From the NCBI GenBank assembly GCA_958402075.1, contig CATXSD010000034.1, positions 1 to 25,361 on the forward strand: DNA of 25,361 bases, written 5' to 3'. This stretch comes from Mediterranea massiliensis (lineage in GTDB: Bacteria > Bacteroidota > Bacteroidia > Bacteroidales > Bacteroidaceae). How positions within the stretch are numbered: the stretch's first letter is position 1; every line of letters begins with the position of its first letter. The position numbers and the translations under genes were made by a program. Of the stretch, positions 6,978 to 15,317 are shown piece after piece. The notes beneath the pieces are model-generated. The model saw only the letters and a program-made list of their open reading frames with translations. It ran no database searches and was not told the origin of the DNA.

Positions 6978-8321
6978 ATGGCCGATGTCTACAAGGGAAA
7001 TCTGACGACGGGCAGCATCACGGGCACCATGCTCCGCTTTGCCTTCCCGCTGATGCTGGGCAACCTGCTGCAGCAGTGCTACAACGTGGCCGATACGCTC
7101 ATCGTGGGGCGTGTCTTGGGCGCCGACGCCCTGGCTGCTGTGGGTTCGTCGTATGCCCTCATCGTGTTTGTCACGTCCATCTTCATCGGCCTCTGCATGG
7201 GGTGCAGTGCCGTGTTCTCCATGCAATATGGTGCGCGCGACCTCGACGGCCTGCGGCGCAGCATCTTCTCGTCCGCGCTCATCGTGGGCGGCGTCACGCT
7301 GGTGCTCAATGTGGCTTCGCTCCTCTGGCTGACGCCCGTCATCCGCCTGCTCCACACGCCGCCCGAGGTAGAGCCGCTGGCGCGCAGCTACCTCTTCATT
7401 GTCTTCCTGGGCATGGTGCCTGTGTGCGTCTACAACTTCTACGCTTTCCTGCTCCGTGCGGTGGGCAATTCCGTGGTGCCCCTCTGCTTCCTGCTCGTGT
7501 CCGTGGTGCTCAACATCGGGCTCGACCTCCTCTTCATGCTCGGTTTGCGCATGGGCGTCGAGGGAGCGGCCCTTGCCACGGTGGCGGCTCAGACGGTGGC
7601 CGCCCTGGGGCTTTATCTGTACACCCGCCGCCGTTTTCCCCACCTGCGCCTGCGCAAGGCCGACTGTGTGGTCGACCTTCCGTCCATCCGCCGCCTGTCC
7701 TCCTATTCGCTGCTGACGTGCGTCCAGCAGTCGGTCATGAACTTCGGCATCCTCCTGGTGCAGGGCTTGGTCAACAGCTTCGGCACGGCCGTCATGGCCG
7801 CCTTTGCCGCGGCGGTGAAGATCGATTCCTTCGCCTACATGCCCGTGCAGGACTTTGGCAACGCCTTCTCCACCTTCATCGCCCAGAACTTCGGAGCCGG
7901 CCGCACCGACCGCATCCGTCGCGGCATCCGCAGTGCCGTGTGGCTCACCACTGCCTTCGCCCTGCTCGTCTCCGCCCTCGTCTTTGTGGGCGCCCCCTGG
8001 CTGATGTCGCTTTTCGTCTCTCCGTCCGAGGCAGAGATTATCGCCATCGGCGTGGAGTACCTGCGCATCGAGGGCAGCTTCTACGTGGGCATCGGCTACC
8101 TCTTCCTGCTCTACGGCTTCTACCGCGCCGTGGCTCTTCCCTCCATGTCGGTGGTGCTCACGGTGGTGTCGCTGGGCACGCGCGTGTTGCTGGCCTATCT
8201 GCTGGCTTCGCTGCCCCAGGTGGGCTATACGGGCATCTGGTGGTCCGTCCCCATCGGCTGGGCGCTGGCCGATGTCGTGGGCGTGTGGTACTATCGCTCC
8301 AAGCCGAACTTCTTCCGATAG
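6978..8321 (+). CDS. MATE-family multidrug/sodium efflux transporter (447 aa)
   Basis: A twelve-segment MATE transporter, which exports cationic drugs or metabolites in exchange for Na+ or H+. It shows the typical opening (GSITGTMLRFAFPLMLGNLLQQ), the first-repeat motif NVADTLIVGRVLGADALAAVG, and the second-repeat region with FIAQNFGAGRTDRIRRG. Length matches the family. The ATG at 6978 follows an AAGGAGG site; the reading frame stays open upstream to 6840, but those 46 residues overlap the promoter and lack homology. Its 3' end overlaps the convergent DUF1847 gene by 31 bases. The substrate is unknown. Confidence 0.95.
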   Translation: MADVYKGNLTTGSITGTMLRFAFPLMLGNLLQQCYNVADTLIVGRVLGADALAAVGSSYALIVFVTSIFIGLCMGCSAVFSMQYGARDLDGLRRSIFSSALIVGGVTLVLNVASLLWLTPVIRLLHTPPEVEPLARSYLFIVFLGMVPVCVYNFYAFLLRAVGNSVVPLCFLLVSVVLNIGLDLLFMLGLRMGVEGAALATVAAQTVAALGLYLYTRRRFPHLRLRKADCVVDLPSIRRLSSYSLLTCVQQSVMNFGILLVQGLVNSFGTAVMAAFAAAVKIDSFAYMPVQDFGNAFSTFIAQNFGAGRTDRIRRGIRSAVWLTTAFALLVSALVFVGAPWLMSLFVSPSEAEIIAIGVEYLRIEGSFYVGIGYLFLLYGFYRAVALPSMSVVLTVVSLGTRVLLAYLLASLPQVGYTGIWWSVPIGWALADVVGVWYYRSKPNFFR

Positions 8322-8947
8322 TACGACTCCGCCGTGTAGAGGGCGGCGGCGGGGTTGTTGCCCGTCACGCGGTCCTTGGTGACGAGGGTGGTGGCGTAGG
8401 CCTCGGAGTACTTGTAGAACAGGCTGTCGTGACCCACGCAGAGGCCGATGACCACGTTCAGGTCCGTCTGCGCCTCGTTCAGCAGGCGGGCTTGCAGGAT
8501 GGGGTTGCACATGGCCGCCCCGATGGATTCGCATGCCTGCGGGATGCCGATGGACGACTTCGCCTGTCCCGCCACCTTGCAGATCACCGCCAGCGGTTCG
8601 AAGCCGTTGGCCTGCAGGATGCGGGCGAAGATGCGTGCCTCGCGGATGAGGCCGATGCAGTGGGCGATGCCTATCTTGTGTGCCCCTATCTTTCGGGCGA
8701 ACTCCATGATTTCCTGCACGCGCGTCCATTGGCAGTAGCCTTCGTATTCCACTTCGGCGCTGGCCACCATGATGTCGTGGTTGCGCGGCTCGTTGTAGCG
8801 CTCCAGTGCCCATTGCCGGTCTTCCTCCTTCAGGTGGGTGGTGGGGCAGAATTCGGGATAGGTGCGGTTCTGGTACTTGCAGTTCTGTGTGCCGCAATCC
8901 ACGCACGAGTGGCGGGTGGGCGATGAGGGTTGTCTATCTGTTTCCAT
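8291..8947 (-). CDS. DUF1847 domain protein, cysteine-rich, probable metal-binding (218 aa)
   Basis: An intact DUF1847 protein. The N-terminus has a cysteine cluster CVDCGTQNCKYQN followed by FCP, which suggests metal or Fe-S binding. Further conserved cysteines lie in GIAHCIGLIREAR, VICKVAG, QACESIGAAMCNP and VIGLCVGHDSLFYKYSEA. The family is widespread in anaerobes and has no established biochemical role. It is often annotated as a metal-binding protein, and I would not go further. The gene ends inside the 3' end of the convergent MATE gene. A diverged copy of its N-terminal coding sequence lies 1.2 kb away at 10138-10213. No good promoter was found upstream. Confidence 0.88.
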   Translation of the reverse strand: METDRQPSSPTRHSCVDCGTQNCKYQNRTYPEFCPTTHLKEEDRQWALERYNEPRNHDIMVASAEVEYEGYCQWTRVQEIMEFARKIGAHKIGIAHCIGLIREARIFARILQANGFEPLAVICKVAGQAKSSIGIPQACESIGAAMCNPILQARLLNEAQTDLNVVIGLCVGHDSLFYKYSEAYATTLVTKDRVTGNNPAAALYTAESYYRKKFGLER

Positions 8948-9069
8948 ATATTCAGTTTCTTTTTGAATGGGTTTGTTTAAGCGGATTTGTTTTATTATTA
9001 GGTAGGACTGGCATGAACGTATTAGGAAATACCTTAGTCCTTAAAGCTAAATGTTGTATTATTCTATTC

Positions 9070-9702
9070 TTACCACCGTCGTCTTAAGAATTTTAGAAGT
9101 GTCGAAATTGAATCTGCCTTTTTGCCCACCTTGATATAATCTTCAAAGATGGTTGCGTCCATCTTCTGGAACTCATCCATATCCATACGAATATCCTGCT
9201 CAAGATATGTCTCTACATCCTTCATATAGCGAAGAATGACTTTTGAGGAATTGGCAATCAAATCACACAAAGCCTTTTCCGGCGATGCAATCAGAAATGC
9301 ATAGTCACCCTTATCCATACTTCTTACTCCTATCGGAAATGCCTCTCTTGAAATATATTTGTAGTCATAACTGCCGACTGGAGTTTGAAAGCTTCGGGGA
9401 TGTTTTACTGTCATTGATTGATGAACATATACAGCCTCGGGGATAAGTCCATAATATCGTAGTGCAGTAGACATTGAAATATACGAAGGTGAATAGAGAT
9501 GATTGGCAATCAGTTCACTCGACAGAGTCTTTCCTGAATGTACGGGGTTGATCACATAAAGTCCACGCTTCAATCTGATGATGATCCCTTGCTTTTCGAG
9601 CCAGGTCACTTTCTTGTCAGCAGACTTCAGTTCCGGATACAACGATTCAATGATTGAAGTCGTTATTGGAATAGTCCCTATTTCACTTAATTGTCTATCC
9701 AT
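9070..9702 (-). CDS. AbiEi-type antitoxin / transcriptional regulator, without a toxin partner (210 aa)
   Basis: Resembles the antitoxin (AbiEi) of type IV AbiE systems. There is an N-terminal winged-helix part (about residues 1-55, ending KQGIIIRLKRGLYVI), then the AbiEi core with SPSYISMSTALRYYGLIPE, a segment that includes KYISREAFPIGVRSM, and SPEKALCDLIA. In AbiE systems this protein represses its own promoter and counters the nucleotidyltransferase toxin AbiEii, encoded immediately downstream. No AbiEii lies downstream here: only 122 bases separate this gene from DUF1847. It is thus an orphan, either a remnant or a repressor with another role. The start at 9702 lies 5 bases after the -7 box, so the mRNA would be leaderless or nearly so. 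GC is low compared with the flanking core genes. Confidence 0.8.
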   Translation of the reverse strand: MDRQLSEIGTIPITTSIIESLYPELKSADKKVTWLEKQGIIIRLKRGLYVINPVHSGKTLSSELIANHLYSPSYISMSTALRYYGLIPEAVYVHQSMTVKHPRSFQTPVGSYDYKYISREAFPIGVRSMDKGDYAFLIASPEKALCDLIANSSKVILRYMKDVETYLEQDIRMDMDEFQKMDATIFEDYIKVGKKADSISTLLKFLRRRW

Positions 9703-9706
9703 ACTG

Positions 9707-9770
9707 CAAATATAGTAATATTTTGAACAATAAAAGAAATTACACTTCTTTTTCTGTTCAAAATATTACT
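9707..9770 (-). promoter_or_regulatory. AbiEi promoter with 16-bp inverted-repeat operator
   Basis: A perfect 16-bp inverted repeat has arms at 9714-9729 (AGTAATATTTTGAACA) and 9755-9770, with a 25-base spacer. On the minus strand the -7 box TATATTTG lies at 9707-9714 and touches the inner arm; a weak -33 TTTC (9736-9739) lies between the arms. AbiEi proteins are known to bind inverted repeats in their own promoters, so this is a strong operator candidate. Confidence 0.65.
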
Positions 9771-9865
9771 GCTGAGACAATCTTAAGAAATAGCGACTGC
9801 TGTCACTTGATGCTTACCGAAAAGGGAAATTATTCTCTAAATTTTCCCCTGCCAGCAGCTGTTGA

Positions 9866-9930
9866 ACGCCGCACTTTTTCATCTTCTATTCACTGAGTAT
9901 CAGCGTATTGAGTGTTGAAAAGTGCGGCGT
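9866..9930. terminator. Long GC-capped hairpin, possible terminator or structured RNA
   Basis: A perfect 13-bp inverted repeat (9866-9878 with 9918-9930; arm ACGCCGCACTTTT) extends by two more pairs across a single bulge. It encloses a smaller partly self-complementary stretch (CACTGAGTAT ... GTATTGAGTG). On the plus strand a T-rich run follows (GTTTCTTTTT), as in an intrinsic terminator. It overlaps the 3' end of the small ORF at 9886-10107. Confidence 0.45.
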
Positions 9931-10107
9931 GTTTCTTTTTGTTAAATGCTTGCGGGGGACCTTTTCGTCGTAGTGTTCCCCGATATGAACTTTGTGATGG
10001 CCGTCTGTCAGCGGGTTGTTTAGGGGCATTATGGCTGCTGGCACAACATGGTAGTTGGGTGTCTCAGTTGTTCCTGCTTGGATTTCTTGTTTGTACAACA
10101 GCGTCAT
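9886..10107 (-). CDS. Hypothetical small ORF (73 aa), unrecognised
   Basis: The product begins MTLLYKQEIQAGTTETPNYH and contains a histidine-rich middle (DGHHKVHIGEHYDEK). I do not recognise a family. There is no good ribosome-binding site before the ATG at 10107. The frame runs through from the neighbouring DUF1847-like fragment without a stop, so the ORF may be chance or the tail of a decayed gene. The 450-base space between AbiEi and the DUF2357 gene holds only this ORF, the hairpin at 9866-9930, the AbiEi operator and the DUF1847-like fragment. Confidence 0.25.
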   Translation of the reverse strand: MTLLYKQEIQAGTTETPNYHVVPAAIMPLNNPLTDGHHKVHIGEHYDEKVPRKHLTKRNTPHFSTLNTLILSE

Positions 10108-10137
10108 GACTTTAGCCGGAATCAGTTCGTCTGGCTG

Positions 10138-10213
10138 CATTTTGGGTAGATGCGGTTCTGGTTCTTGCAGTTCTGTGTGCTGCAGTCTGTGCACGAATGG
10201 TGGGCGGGAGGAA
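10138..10213 (-). pseudogene. Diverged N-terminal fragment of a DUF1847 gene
   Basis: Translates to SCTDCSTQNCKNQNRIYP flanked by SSLPPAHH, closely matching the cysteine-cluster start of the intact DUF1847 protein (SCVDCGTQNCKYQNRTYP). At the DNA level 10151-10179 matches 8863-8891 at 28 of 29 positions, and similarity fades on both sides. Nothing of the remaining ~190 residues follows. It lies directly behind the DUF2357 stop codon in the same orientation as the intact gene. It is best read as a scar of recombination or of insertion next to a DUF1847 gene. Confidence 0.7.
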
Positions 10214-10218
10214 GGGAA

Positions 10219-12492
10219 CTATGATGGTTGGACGACGTAACCCAGCAGTTCGCGAACCGATACAAATTCTCTGAAGCCCCAACGGCGGGGAGGAAATAGT
10301 TTGGGTTGCAGCTGGATGAATCTTTTATTTCCAACCAGGTAGGAAGGCTTTACCAGTTTCATGACAATGCGCACGTCATCATCGGCAATGGGTTTATTGT
10401 CTGGATGGGGCAAGTCTTTGCGGTATCGGATGGAACTGAATGCAATCTGATAGATGTCACGGATTTGCCCGTTGATGACAGGGACAAAGTAATCGTATTT
10501 TTGGAAATTCAGTTGGGACAATCGGTTGGAAGGTGTTATCTTTCCAAAATAATATTCAATTTCCGCTTCTCTGTCTATAAATTTCTGGAAATATTCCCTT
10601 TTCCCGTTTTCAAAGATTGTAACGGCCAGAATGGTACCGCTTTTTTCCAACGTCAGGTTTGTGCCTTTCTGGGCTTTCACATCCTGAAGTATTTGTATGG
10701 TAGGTTGTTCCCAAATGAGCGAATGCAGAAAGTCTTTCAGAAGTCTTTTGCTGTTTTCGTTGTTGGGACGGAGCGGAAAGGCACCGATGTTTACTTTTTC
10801 TATGGAGCGGTAGAAGTCGGCATTGGCTACCTCTTCTTCTTCGCCGTTGCCGGGAAAAAGTATGTAGCCGCCCAGGACTTCTTTCTTTATGGGAAGCCCT
10901 TCTTGTCCCGGGTCATAATAGAGTGCGTCTCTATAGCGGTGCATTTGGTTGATGGCATCGTCCGGTGGGGTGTCGATTCCGTTGCTGTCCGTTTGGTCTA
11001 TTCTGTATTTGGCGTCAAACAGATAAGTCAGTTTGAACCCTGTTTCAATGTCCCGTCTGGTCAGCTGAAGTACAATATCCGGCTTTTGTGGAACTGTAAA
11101 TGAATAGGTATGGTCGATGGAAGTTTCATTTTTGGCTGTTTTTGTATTTCCCTTGGGATTATAGATTACTTCTGCCAGTTCGACCGGATCGCCCTCGGAA
11201 GTTGTTCTTGAGAAGACTATTTTGGACTTTTGTCCTTTGGTCAGTGAATAGGTAAAGTATTTGTTCAGCTCTATGCGGCTTTGGTTGTCCACCAGAAGAT
11301 TGTCTTCTCCCAGTATTGTCTTGACCAGATTCTTTACTTCTATGAAGCACCAGATTTCGTACAGTGTGGCAATGTCTTTCAATTCCAGACTTCTGATACC
11401 CTCTTCCAGATCATAACTGCATGTCAACAGCAGCCAGATGCGGTAAACTTGGGAGTATCCTGTTCCTTGTTTCAGCGTCAGCGACTCCTGGCTCATTCCT
11501 TTAAAGTTTCCTATGGTACGGAAAAAAGGATGATGGACCAGTCGTTTCATTTCCTCCTCAGTCTTGCCCAGGCTTTCGATAAATCGGATATTGGAATCCA
11601 TCGGATAGTTCTCCAGAATTCTGTCTTTCAATTCCGTAAATTTCTGGGAAACCGATTTGACGGCGTATTTCAGGAAACGGTTCTCAAACGTATCGGCGCT
11701 CATGTTTGGAACTTCAGTCCGATACAGTCTTTGCGGTTCCGTCCGATGTTCGGCGACTCTCATTTCCAGTTGGGGGGTAAGCCGTTTCAGTTTGTCTGCC
11801 CGGCAGTATGTTTCCGCATAAACCACTTTATGGTGCGGGCGGTCGACAACCGATTTGACAGCCTGTATGAACTCTTCGTTTATGTCTTGAAATACGTTCC
11901 ACCAAATGATGTCCGGCGTTTCCCCTTGTAGCTTTTCGGTAAAGGAGTGGTGTGTCCTGCGGAAGAAGTCGATGGAGAGCATCCGGTATTCTTCTTCAAT
12001 GTCATGGATGATGTGCTTCAGGTCGCTGTGATAATCCAGCTTGACGGATAACACATCATAGCTGAAAATGAAGGTCTGTTGACGGTTCTCCTGGGTTTTG
12101 TAGGTGATTTTCAGGTCGGTACGACCGATGTCGTTGCCGTAGTTGATGTGTCCGTACAGCACTTGGGCGTCTTCGTTGAAACAGAATCCGTCGCTGATGC
12201 TGTTCAATGTGGTGTCGATATATGCCTGGGAAACAGGTGTCTTGAACCGTATCCAATATTGGTAATCGGTATTTTCAAAGAATATCGAGGGTACGTAGGT
12301 ACCTTTTTCAATTGTATTACCTTTGCAGGTCAATACTGTGTTGTCGTCATTCCAGGTATAGTATGATTTCAGGGCATCAGAATCGGGAGCTACCCGCATG
12401 CAGGCAGCTGCTTTCCTGAAAATTCTGTCATACGAGTTGCAGGAAACCAACAATTCGAAATCCTTATGTTCCAGTTTCAGCAAGGCTTCCAT
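10219..12492 (-). CDS. DUF2357 / PD-(D/E)XK nuclease, McrC-like restriction subunit (757 aa)
   Basis: A large protein whose C-terminal half holds a PD-(D/E)XK nuclease core: KPD at 470-472, then a beta-hairpin leading to LFDAKYR (491-497, catalytic D493 and K495), followed by the conserved NQMHRYRDAL helix (515-524). A conserved LYEIWCFIEVKNLV segment (377-390) precedes it. This arrangement is that of DUF2357 proteins, which pair with McrB-like AAA+ motors as the cleavage subunit, as McrC does. The N-terminal ~300 residues probably contact the motor. The ATG at 12492 lies six bases after the stop of the McrB-like gene, so the two are co-transcribed. Classical McrC is about half this length. 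GC is intermediate, around 45%. Confidence 0.85.
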   Translation of the reverse strand: MEALLKLEHKDFELLVSCNSYDRIFRKAAACMRVAPDSDALKSYYTWNDDNTVLTCKGNTIEKGTYVPSIFFENTDYQYWIRFKTPVSQAYIDTTLNSISDGFCFNEDAQVLYGHINYGNDIGRTDLKITYKTQENRQQTFIFSYDVLSVKLDYHSDLKHIIHDIEEEYRMLSIDFFRRTHHSFTEKLQGETPDIIWWNVFQDINEEFIQAVKSVVDRPHHKVVYAETYCRADKLKRLTPQLEMRVAEHRTEPQRLYRTEVPNMSADTFENRFLKYAVKSVSQKFTELKDRILENYPMDSNIRFIESLGKTEEEMKRLVHHPFFRTIGNFKGMSQESLTLKQGTGYSQVYRIWLLLTCSYDLEEGIRSLELKDIATLYEIWCFIEVKNLVKTILGEDNLLVDNQSRIELNKYFTYSLTKGQKSKIVFSRTTSEGDPVELAEVIYNPKGNTKTAKNETSIDHTYSFTVPQKPDIVLQLTRRDIETGFKLTYLFDAKYRIDQTDSNGIDTPPDDAINQMHRYRDALYYDPGQEGLPIKKEVLGGYILFPGNGEEEEVANADFYRSIEKVNIGAFPLRPNNENSKRLLKDFLHSLIWEQPTIQILQDVKAQKGTNLTLEKSGTILAVTIFENGKREYFQKFIDREAEIEYYFGKITPSNRLSQLNFQKYDYFVPVINGQIRDIYQIAFSSIRYRKDLPHPDNKPIADDDVRIVMKLVKPSYLVGNKRFIQLQPKLFPPRRWGFREFVSVRELLGYVVQPS

Positions 12493-12498
12493 TGTTCG

Positions 12499-14322
12499 TC
12501 AGCTCCAGAAGGTACAGTAATACGTGTTGTCCAGCTTTCGTTTCATCTCTTTCAGTTTCTGTAAGGAGATGGATTCATCTTCCACGTTGCCATACATGGA
12601 TTTTTCTCCTTCTTCCAAATCGAAATTCTTATAGATGTCGGTGAATAGTTGCTTGATTTGTGAGAAGAGGTCGTCCAGGATACATCCGTTCTTTTCCCAG
12701 TTCATCAGCTTGTTCTTGTCTCCTTCAATACGGCTCAGTATTTTCATGCTGGTCACTTCATCCAGTGCCTGTATCAGTTTGTAGCAGTCATCGTTTTCAG
12801 TGTATCTCATGTTCGCCAGTACGTACAGAATGGCTTCGTTGCGTGTACGGTAGGCAATCTTGAACGGAGTTCCTTTCAGAGTTTCGTTGATTTGGTTCAG
12901 ATACTTGATGACGATGTCACACGTTTGTCGGTTCCTTTCATACACGTCCATCGCTTCTACGGCATGGGGCAGAATGTCGGATGCGCTGATGTCTGGAAGC
13001 AGGTTGTCTGCCTGCGTCAGTCCGCTTTCCAGATTGGCTTCATTCATTTCGATGGTCATGGCGCGGTCCAGGACCTTTCGTGAGAAGCTGAAGGTCGTTT
13101 CGTCCATATTGACAGTCCCCATGACAATCAGGTTGGGGGGAAGTCCGATTCCATCCGTTCGGAATGTTTCACGGAGTTGGGCTTCCCTGCCTTTATCCTT
13201 TTCGACGATTTCTCCGTTTATTTTCCATACTTCTCCAAACAGGTCATTCAGAATGGAGTCGCCTACCCAAGCATTGTCCTTTTTCTTTCCGAAACTGTTC
13301 AGCGGTGGCAGCAGTGGGTCGGACACTATTATTCCGTTTCTTAATTTACGGGTTTCCAGCACGCTCAGGTATTCGGCAAAGTATTGCTCGACGGGTGCCA
13401 GGTTCATTTCGTCCAGACATAGAAAGAAAGGAACTTCCTCAAAATACCAGGCTTTGGCCAGGAAGCGCAGGAAATCGGTTGTCTTGTACTCTGGTTCTCC
13501 CGAAATACGGGTTTCATATCCTATCAGTTCCGTAGAATCATGCCAATTGGGTCGTACCTGTATAATCTCATAGTTGTATGGTTTTTGGACCTTGTCAGGG
13601 GATTCTCCGCCTGTAGCATACGCCAGTTGGCGCACAATACGCGATTTACCTGTGCCGGAAATACCGGCTAAAAGTACAAACGGCTTGGATTGGATAGCTG
13701 TTGTGTAACGGCGGAATTCATAGTAGGCATTATTCGATATAATAGACTCTGTATTGTCTGGAATTAATGCTTTCCATTCTTTTGAACGGGATTGGCTCGT
13801 CGTTTTATAAATCATCGGTGCATCGGGATTAACTACAACTGCACTAAAATACAAGTCTGACTGATTTTTTATTGAAATGTCGTATACAAACCAACACCCT
13901 TCTTTTTTACATCCTAAAGAGTCTTGCATTTTTTCTATGCATGAAGTATTATAAATGCCGTTATATCCGATATATGGAGCATAACTAATGATTAATCTTC
14001 CATCATGACTCTTTGTATGTTCGCGAACTAATAGTAGTACGTACTGTGCATCTTCTATTCTTTTGTTGTTTATGAATATATTGTTGAATACTGCACAGGT
14101 TATGATATCTCTTTCAGAACTGCATTTTGAAGTATCCAGATTATTTATATCTGAAATGCTTTTGTATGTCATTCCTATAACTATTTCGATGACTTCTTCT
14201 TTGAAATCATCAATTCGGCATTCTCTTGATTTATTTTGCCCTATAGATGTTCCCCAAGCTGGGGTTGCGGTTTGTCCTTCAATTTTAGAATTGAAAAACA
14301 TTGAAGTGATATCAATTCTCAT
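12499..14322 (-). CDS. McrB-like AAA+ NTPase, restriction motor with N-terminal specificity domain (607 aa)
   Basis: The AAA+ domain starts near residue 195. It shows Walker A GISGTGKS (220-227, K226), Walker B FLCLDEMN (300-307), a sensor-like GTVNMDE (402-408) and the arginine-finger region RKVLDRA (415-421). The DEMNLAPVEQYFAEYLSVLE stretch is typical of McrB relatives. McrB hydrolyses GTP to move on DNA; which nucleotide is used here cannot be told. Residues 1-190 are unlike the motor and are probably the DNA-recognition domain. I chose the ATG at 14322, which overlaps the methyltransferase stop as ATGA. An ATG at 14334 would add four residues. GC drops sharply within this gene near 13750, at codon ~190, exactly at the domain border. 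Confidence 0.87.
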   Translation of the reverse strand: MRIDITSMFFNSKIEGQTATPAWGTSIGQNKSRECRIDDFKEEVIEIVIGMTYKSISDINNLDTSKCSSERDIITCAVFNNIFINNKRIEDAQYVLLLVREHTKSHDGRLIISYAPYIGYNGIYNTSCIEKMQDSLGCKKEGCWFVYDISIKNQSDLYFSAVVVNPDAPMIYKTTSQSRSKEWKALIPDNTESIISNNAYYEFRRYTTAIQSKPFVLLAGISGTGKSRIVRQLAYATGGESPDKVQKPYNYEIIQVRPNWHDSTELIGYETRISGEPEYKTTDFLRFLAKAWYFEEVPFFLCLDEMNLAPVEQYFAEYLSVLETRKLRNGIIVSDPLLPPLNSFGKKKDNAWVGDSILNDLFGEVWKINGEIVEKDKGREAQLRETFRTDGIGLPPNLIVMGTVNMDETTFSFSRKVLDRAMTIEMNEANLESGLTQADNLLPDISASDILPHAVEAMDVYERNRQTCDIVIKYLNQINETLKGTPFKIAYRTRNEAILYVLANMRYTENDDCYKLIQALDEVTSMKILSRIEGDKNKLMNWEKNGCILDDLFSQIKQLFTDIYKNFDLEEGEKSMYGNVEDESISLQKLKEMKRKLDNTYYCTFWS

Positions 14323-15317
14323 AATAATTGCCAAAATATATGATTGAATAATATGCCTACAAGGTTAATATCCCAGCCATTGCCTGCTCTTCTGCCAAGT
14401 TTGGTATAATTTTGTGTCGGTGGGAACAAGATTTCTTTTCTATTGTTGTTCATCTTAAATCCCATTAAACGAAAATGTTCGTCCAAAGATAATTTTCTAA
14501 ATCGCTCTTCTCCATTTTGCATGGGTTCTATAATGCGAATAACGTTATGTTCGGGTGGTGTGACTGTCATGCAAATTTTGTCAGTTCGTATCTTTCGATT
14601 GTATATGTCGTAGCATAAAGGTTCTTCTACGTCAAAAACGTCATTATGATGTATTTCATGTATGCGGGCAATCTGGGCTTGGCTTTTATATAAATCAGGT
14701 GTGGGATTTTTATCTAAAAAATCTGCTAAATAACCTTGTAAGGGTGTAGTAGGGGGAATTAATTCAAAGGATTCTGGTAAAATTCCTAAATAGCCAAATA
14801 TCCAAAGCCGTTCTCTTGTTTGAGGTATACCATAATCCTTGGAATTTAATACGGCATATCTCGTATCGTATCCTATTCTTTTTAATTCTTCAAGAATGAT
14901 GTTGAATGTTGTTCGCATTTTACCTGTGAGTAATCCTTTTACATTCTCTAATAAAATATATTGAGGATGTTTTACTTCACATATACGAATAATATCTCCA
15001 AATAATGTACCTCTTCCTCGTTCGTCTTGTTGTCCTTGCCTTTTACCAACGGTAGAAAAAGGTTGGCAAGGAAATCCACCTGTAAATAAATCGAAATCTG
15101 GGAAATCTGGATCGTTTGGATTAATTTGAGTTATATCTCCATAATTATGTATGTTAGGAAAATTGTAATGGTATAATTCTATGGCATCAGGATCAATTTC
15201 AGAGTAGCCAATAACCCTGTGATTAACTTTAGCGCGTCTTAAGCCGAATGTTGCTCCTCCATAACCTGCAAAACCTTCAAATACTCGTATGGGATTATGT
15301 ATAGGTAATCTATGCAT
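14319..15317 (-). CDS. DNA (cytosine-5-)-methyltransferase, type II, Dcm-like (332 aa)
   Basis: All key C5-methyltransferase motifs are present in order: motif I VFEGFAGYGGATFGL (AdoMet binding, 12-26), motif IV GGFPCQPFS with catalytic C84, motif VI ENVKGL (124-129), motif VIII QTRERLWIFG (166-175), the variable target-recognition region (about 185-270), motif IX LSLDEHFRLMGF and motif X AGNGWDINLVG. It methylates cytosine within a sequence set by the variable region, which cannot be read by eye. It lies between a small XRE regulator (26 bases upstream) and the McrB-like motor (ATGA overlap). The gene is strikingly AT-rich (60-base stretches as low as 25% GC), unlike the regulator before it. 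Confidence 0.95.
   Translation of the reverse strand: MHRLPIHNPIRVFEGFAGYGGATFGLRRAKVNHRVIGYSEIDPDAIELYHYNFPNIHNYGDITQINPNDPDFPDFDLFTGGFPCQPFSTVGKRQGQQDERGRGTLFGDIIRICEVKHPQYILLENVKGLLTGKMRTTFNIILEELKRIGYDTRYAVLNSKDYGIPQTRERLWIFGYLGILPESFELIPPTTPLQGYLADFLDKNPTPDLYKSQAQIARIHEIHHNDVFDVEEPLCYDIYNRKIRTDKICMTVTPPEHNVIRIIEPMQNGEERFRKLSLDEHFRLMGFKMNNNRKEILFPPTQNYTKLGRRAGNGWDINLVGILFNHIFWQLL

Noticed and set aside
6698..8926. Long open frames on both strands over the MATE gene (to 742 codons)
   Set aside because: Out-of-frame shadows of the MATE and DUF1847 genes, with Arg/Pro/His-rich translations. They run across two convergent genes.
8948..9069. Short inverted repeat AGGACT/AGTCCT (9004-9009 and 9036-9041) after AbiEi as a terminator
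   Set aside because: The arms are only six bases, the loop is long and no T-run follows on the minus strand, so support is too weak.
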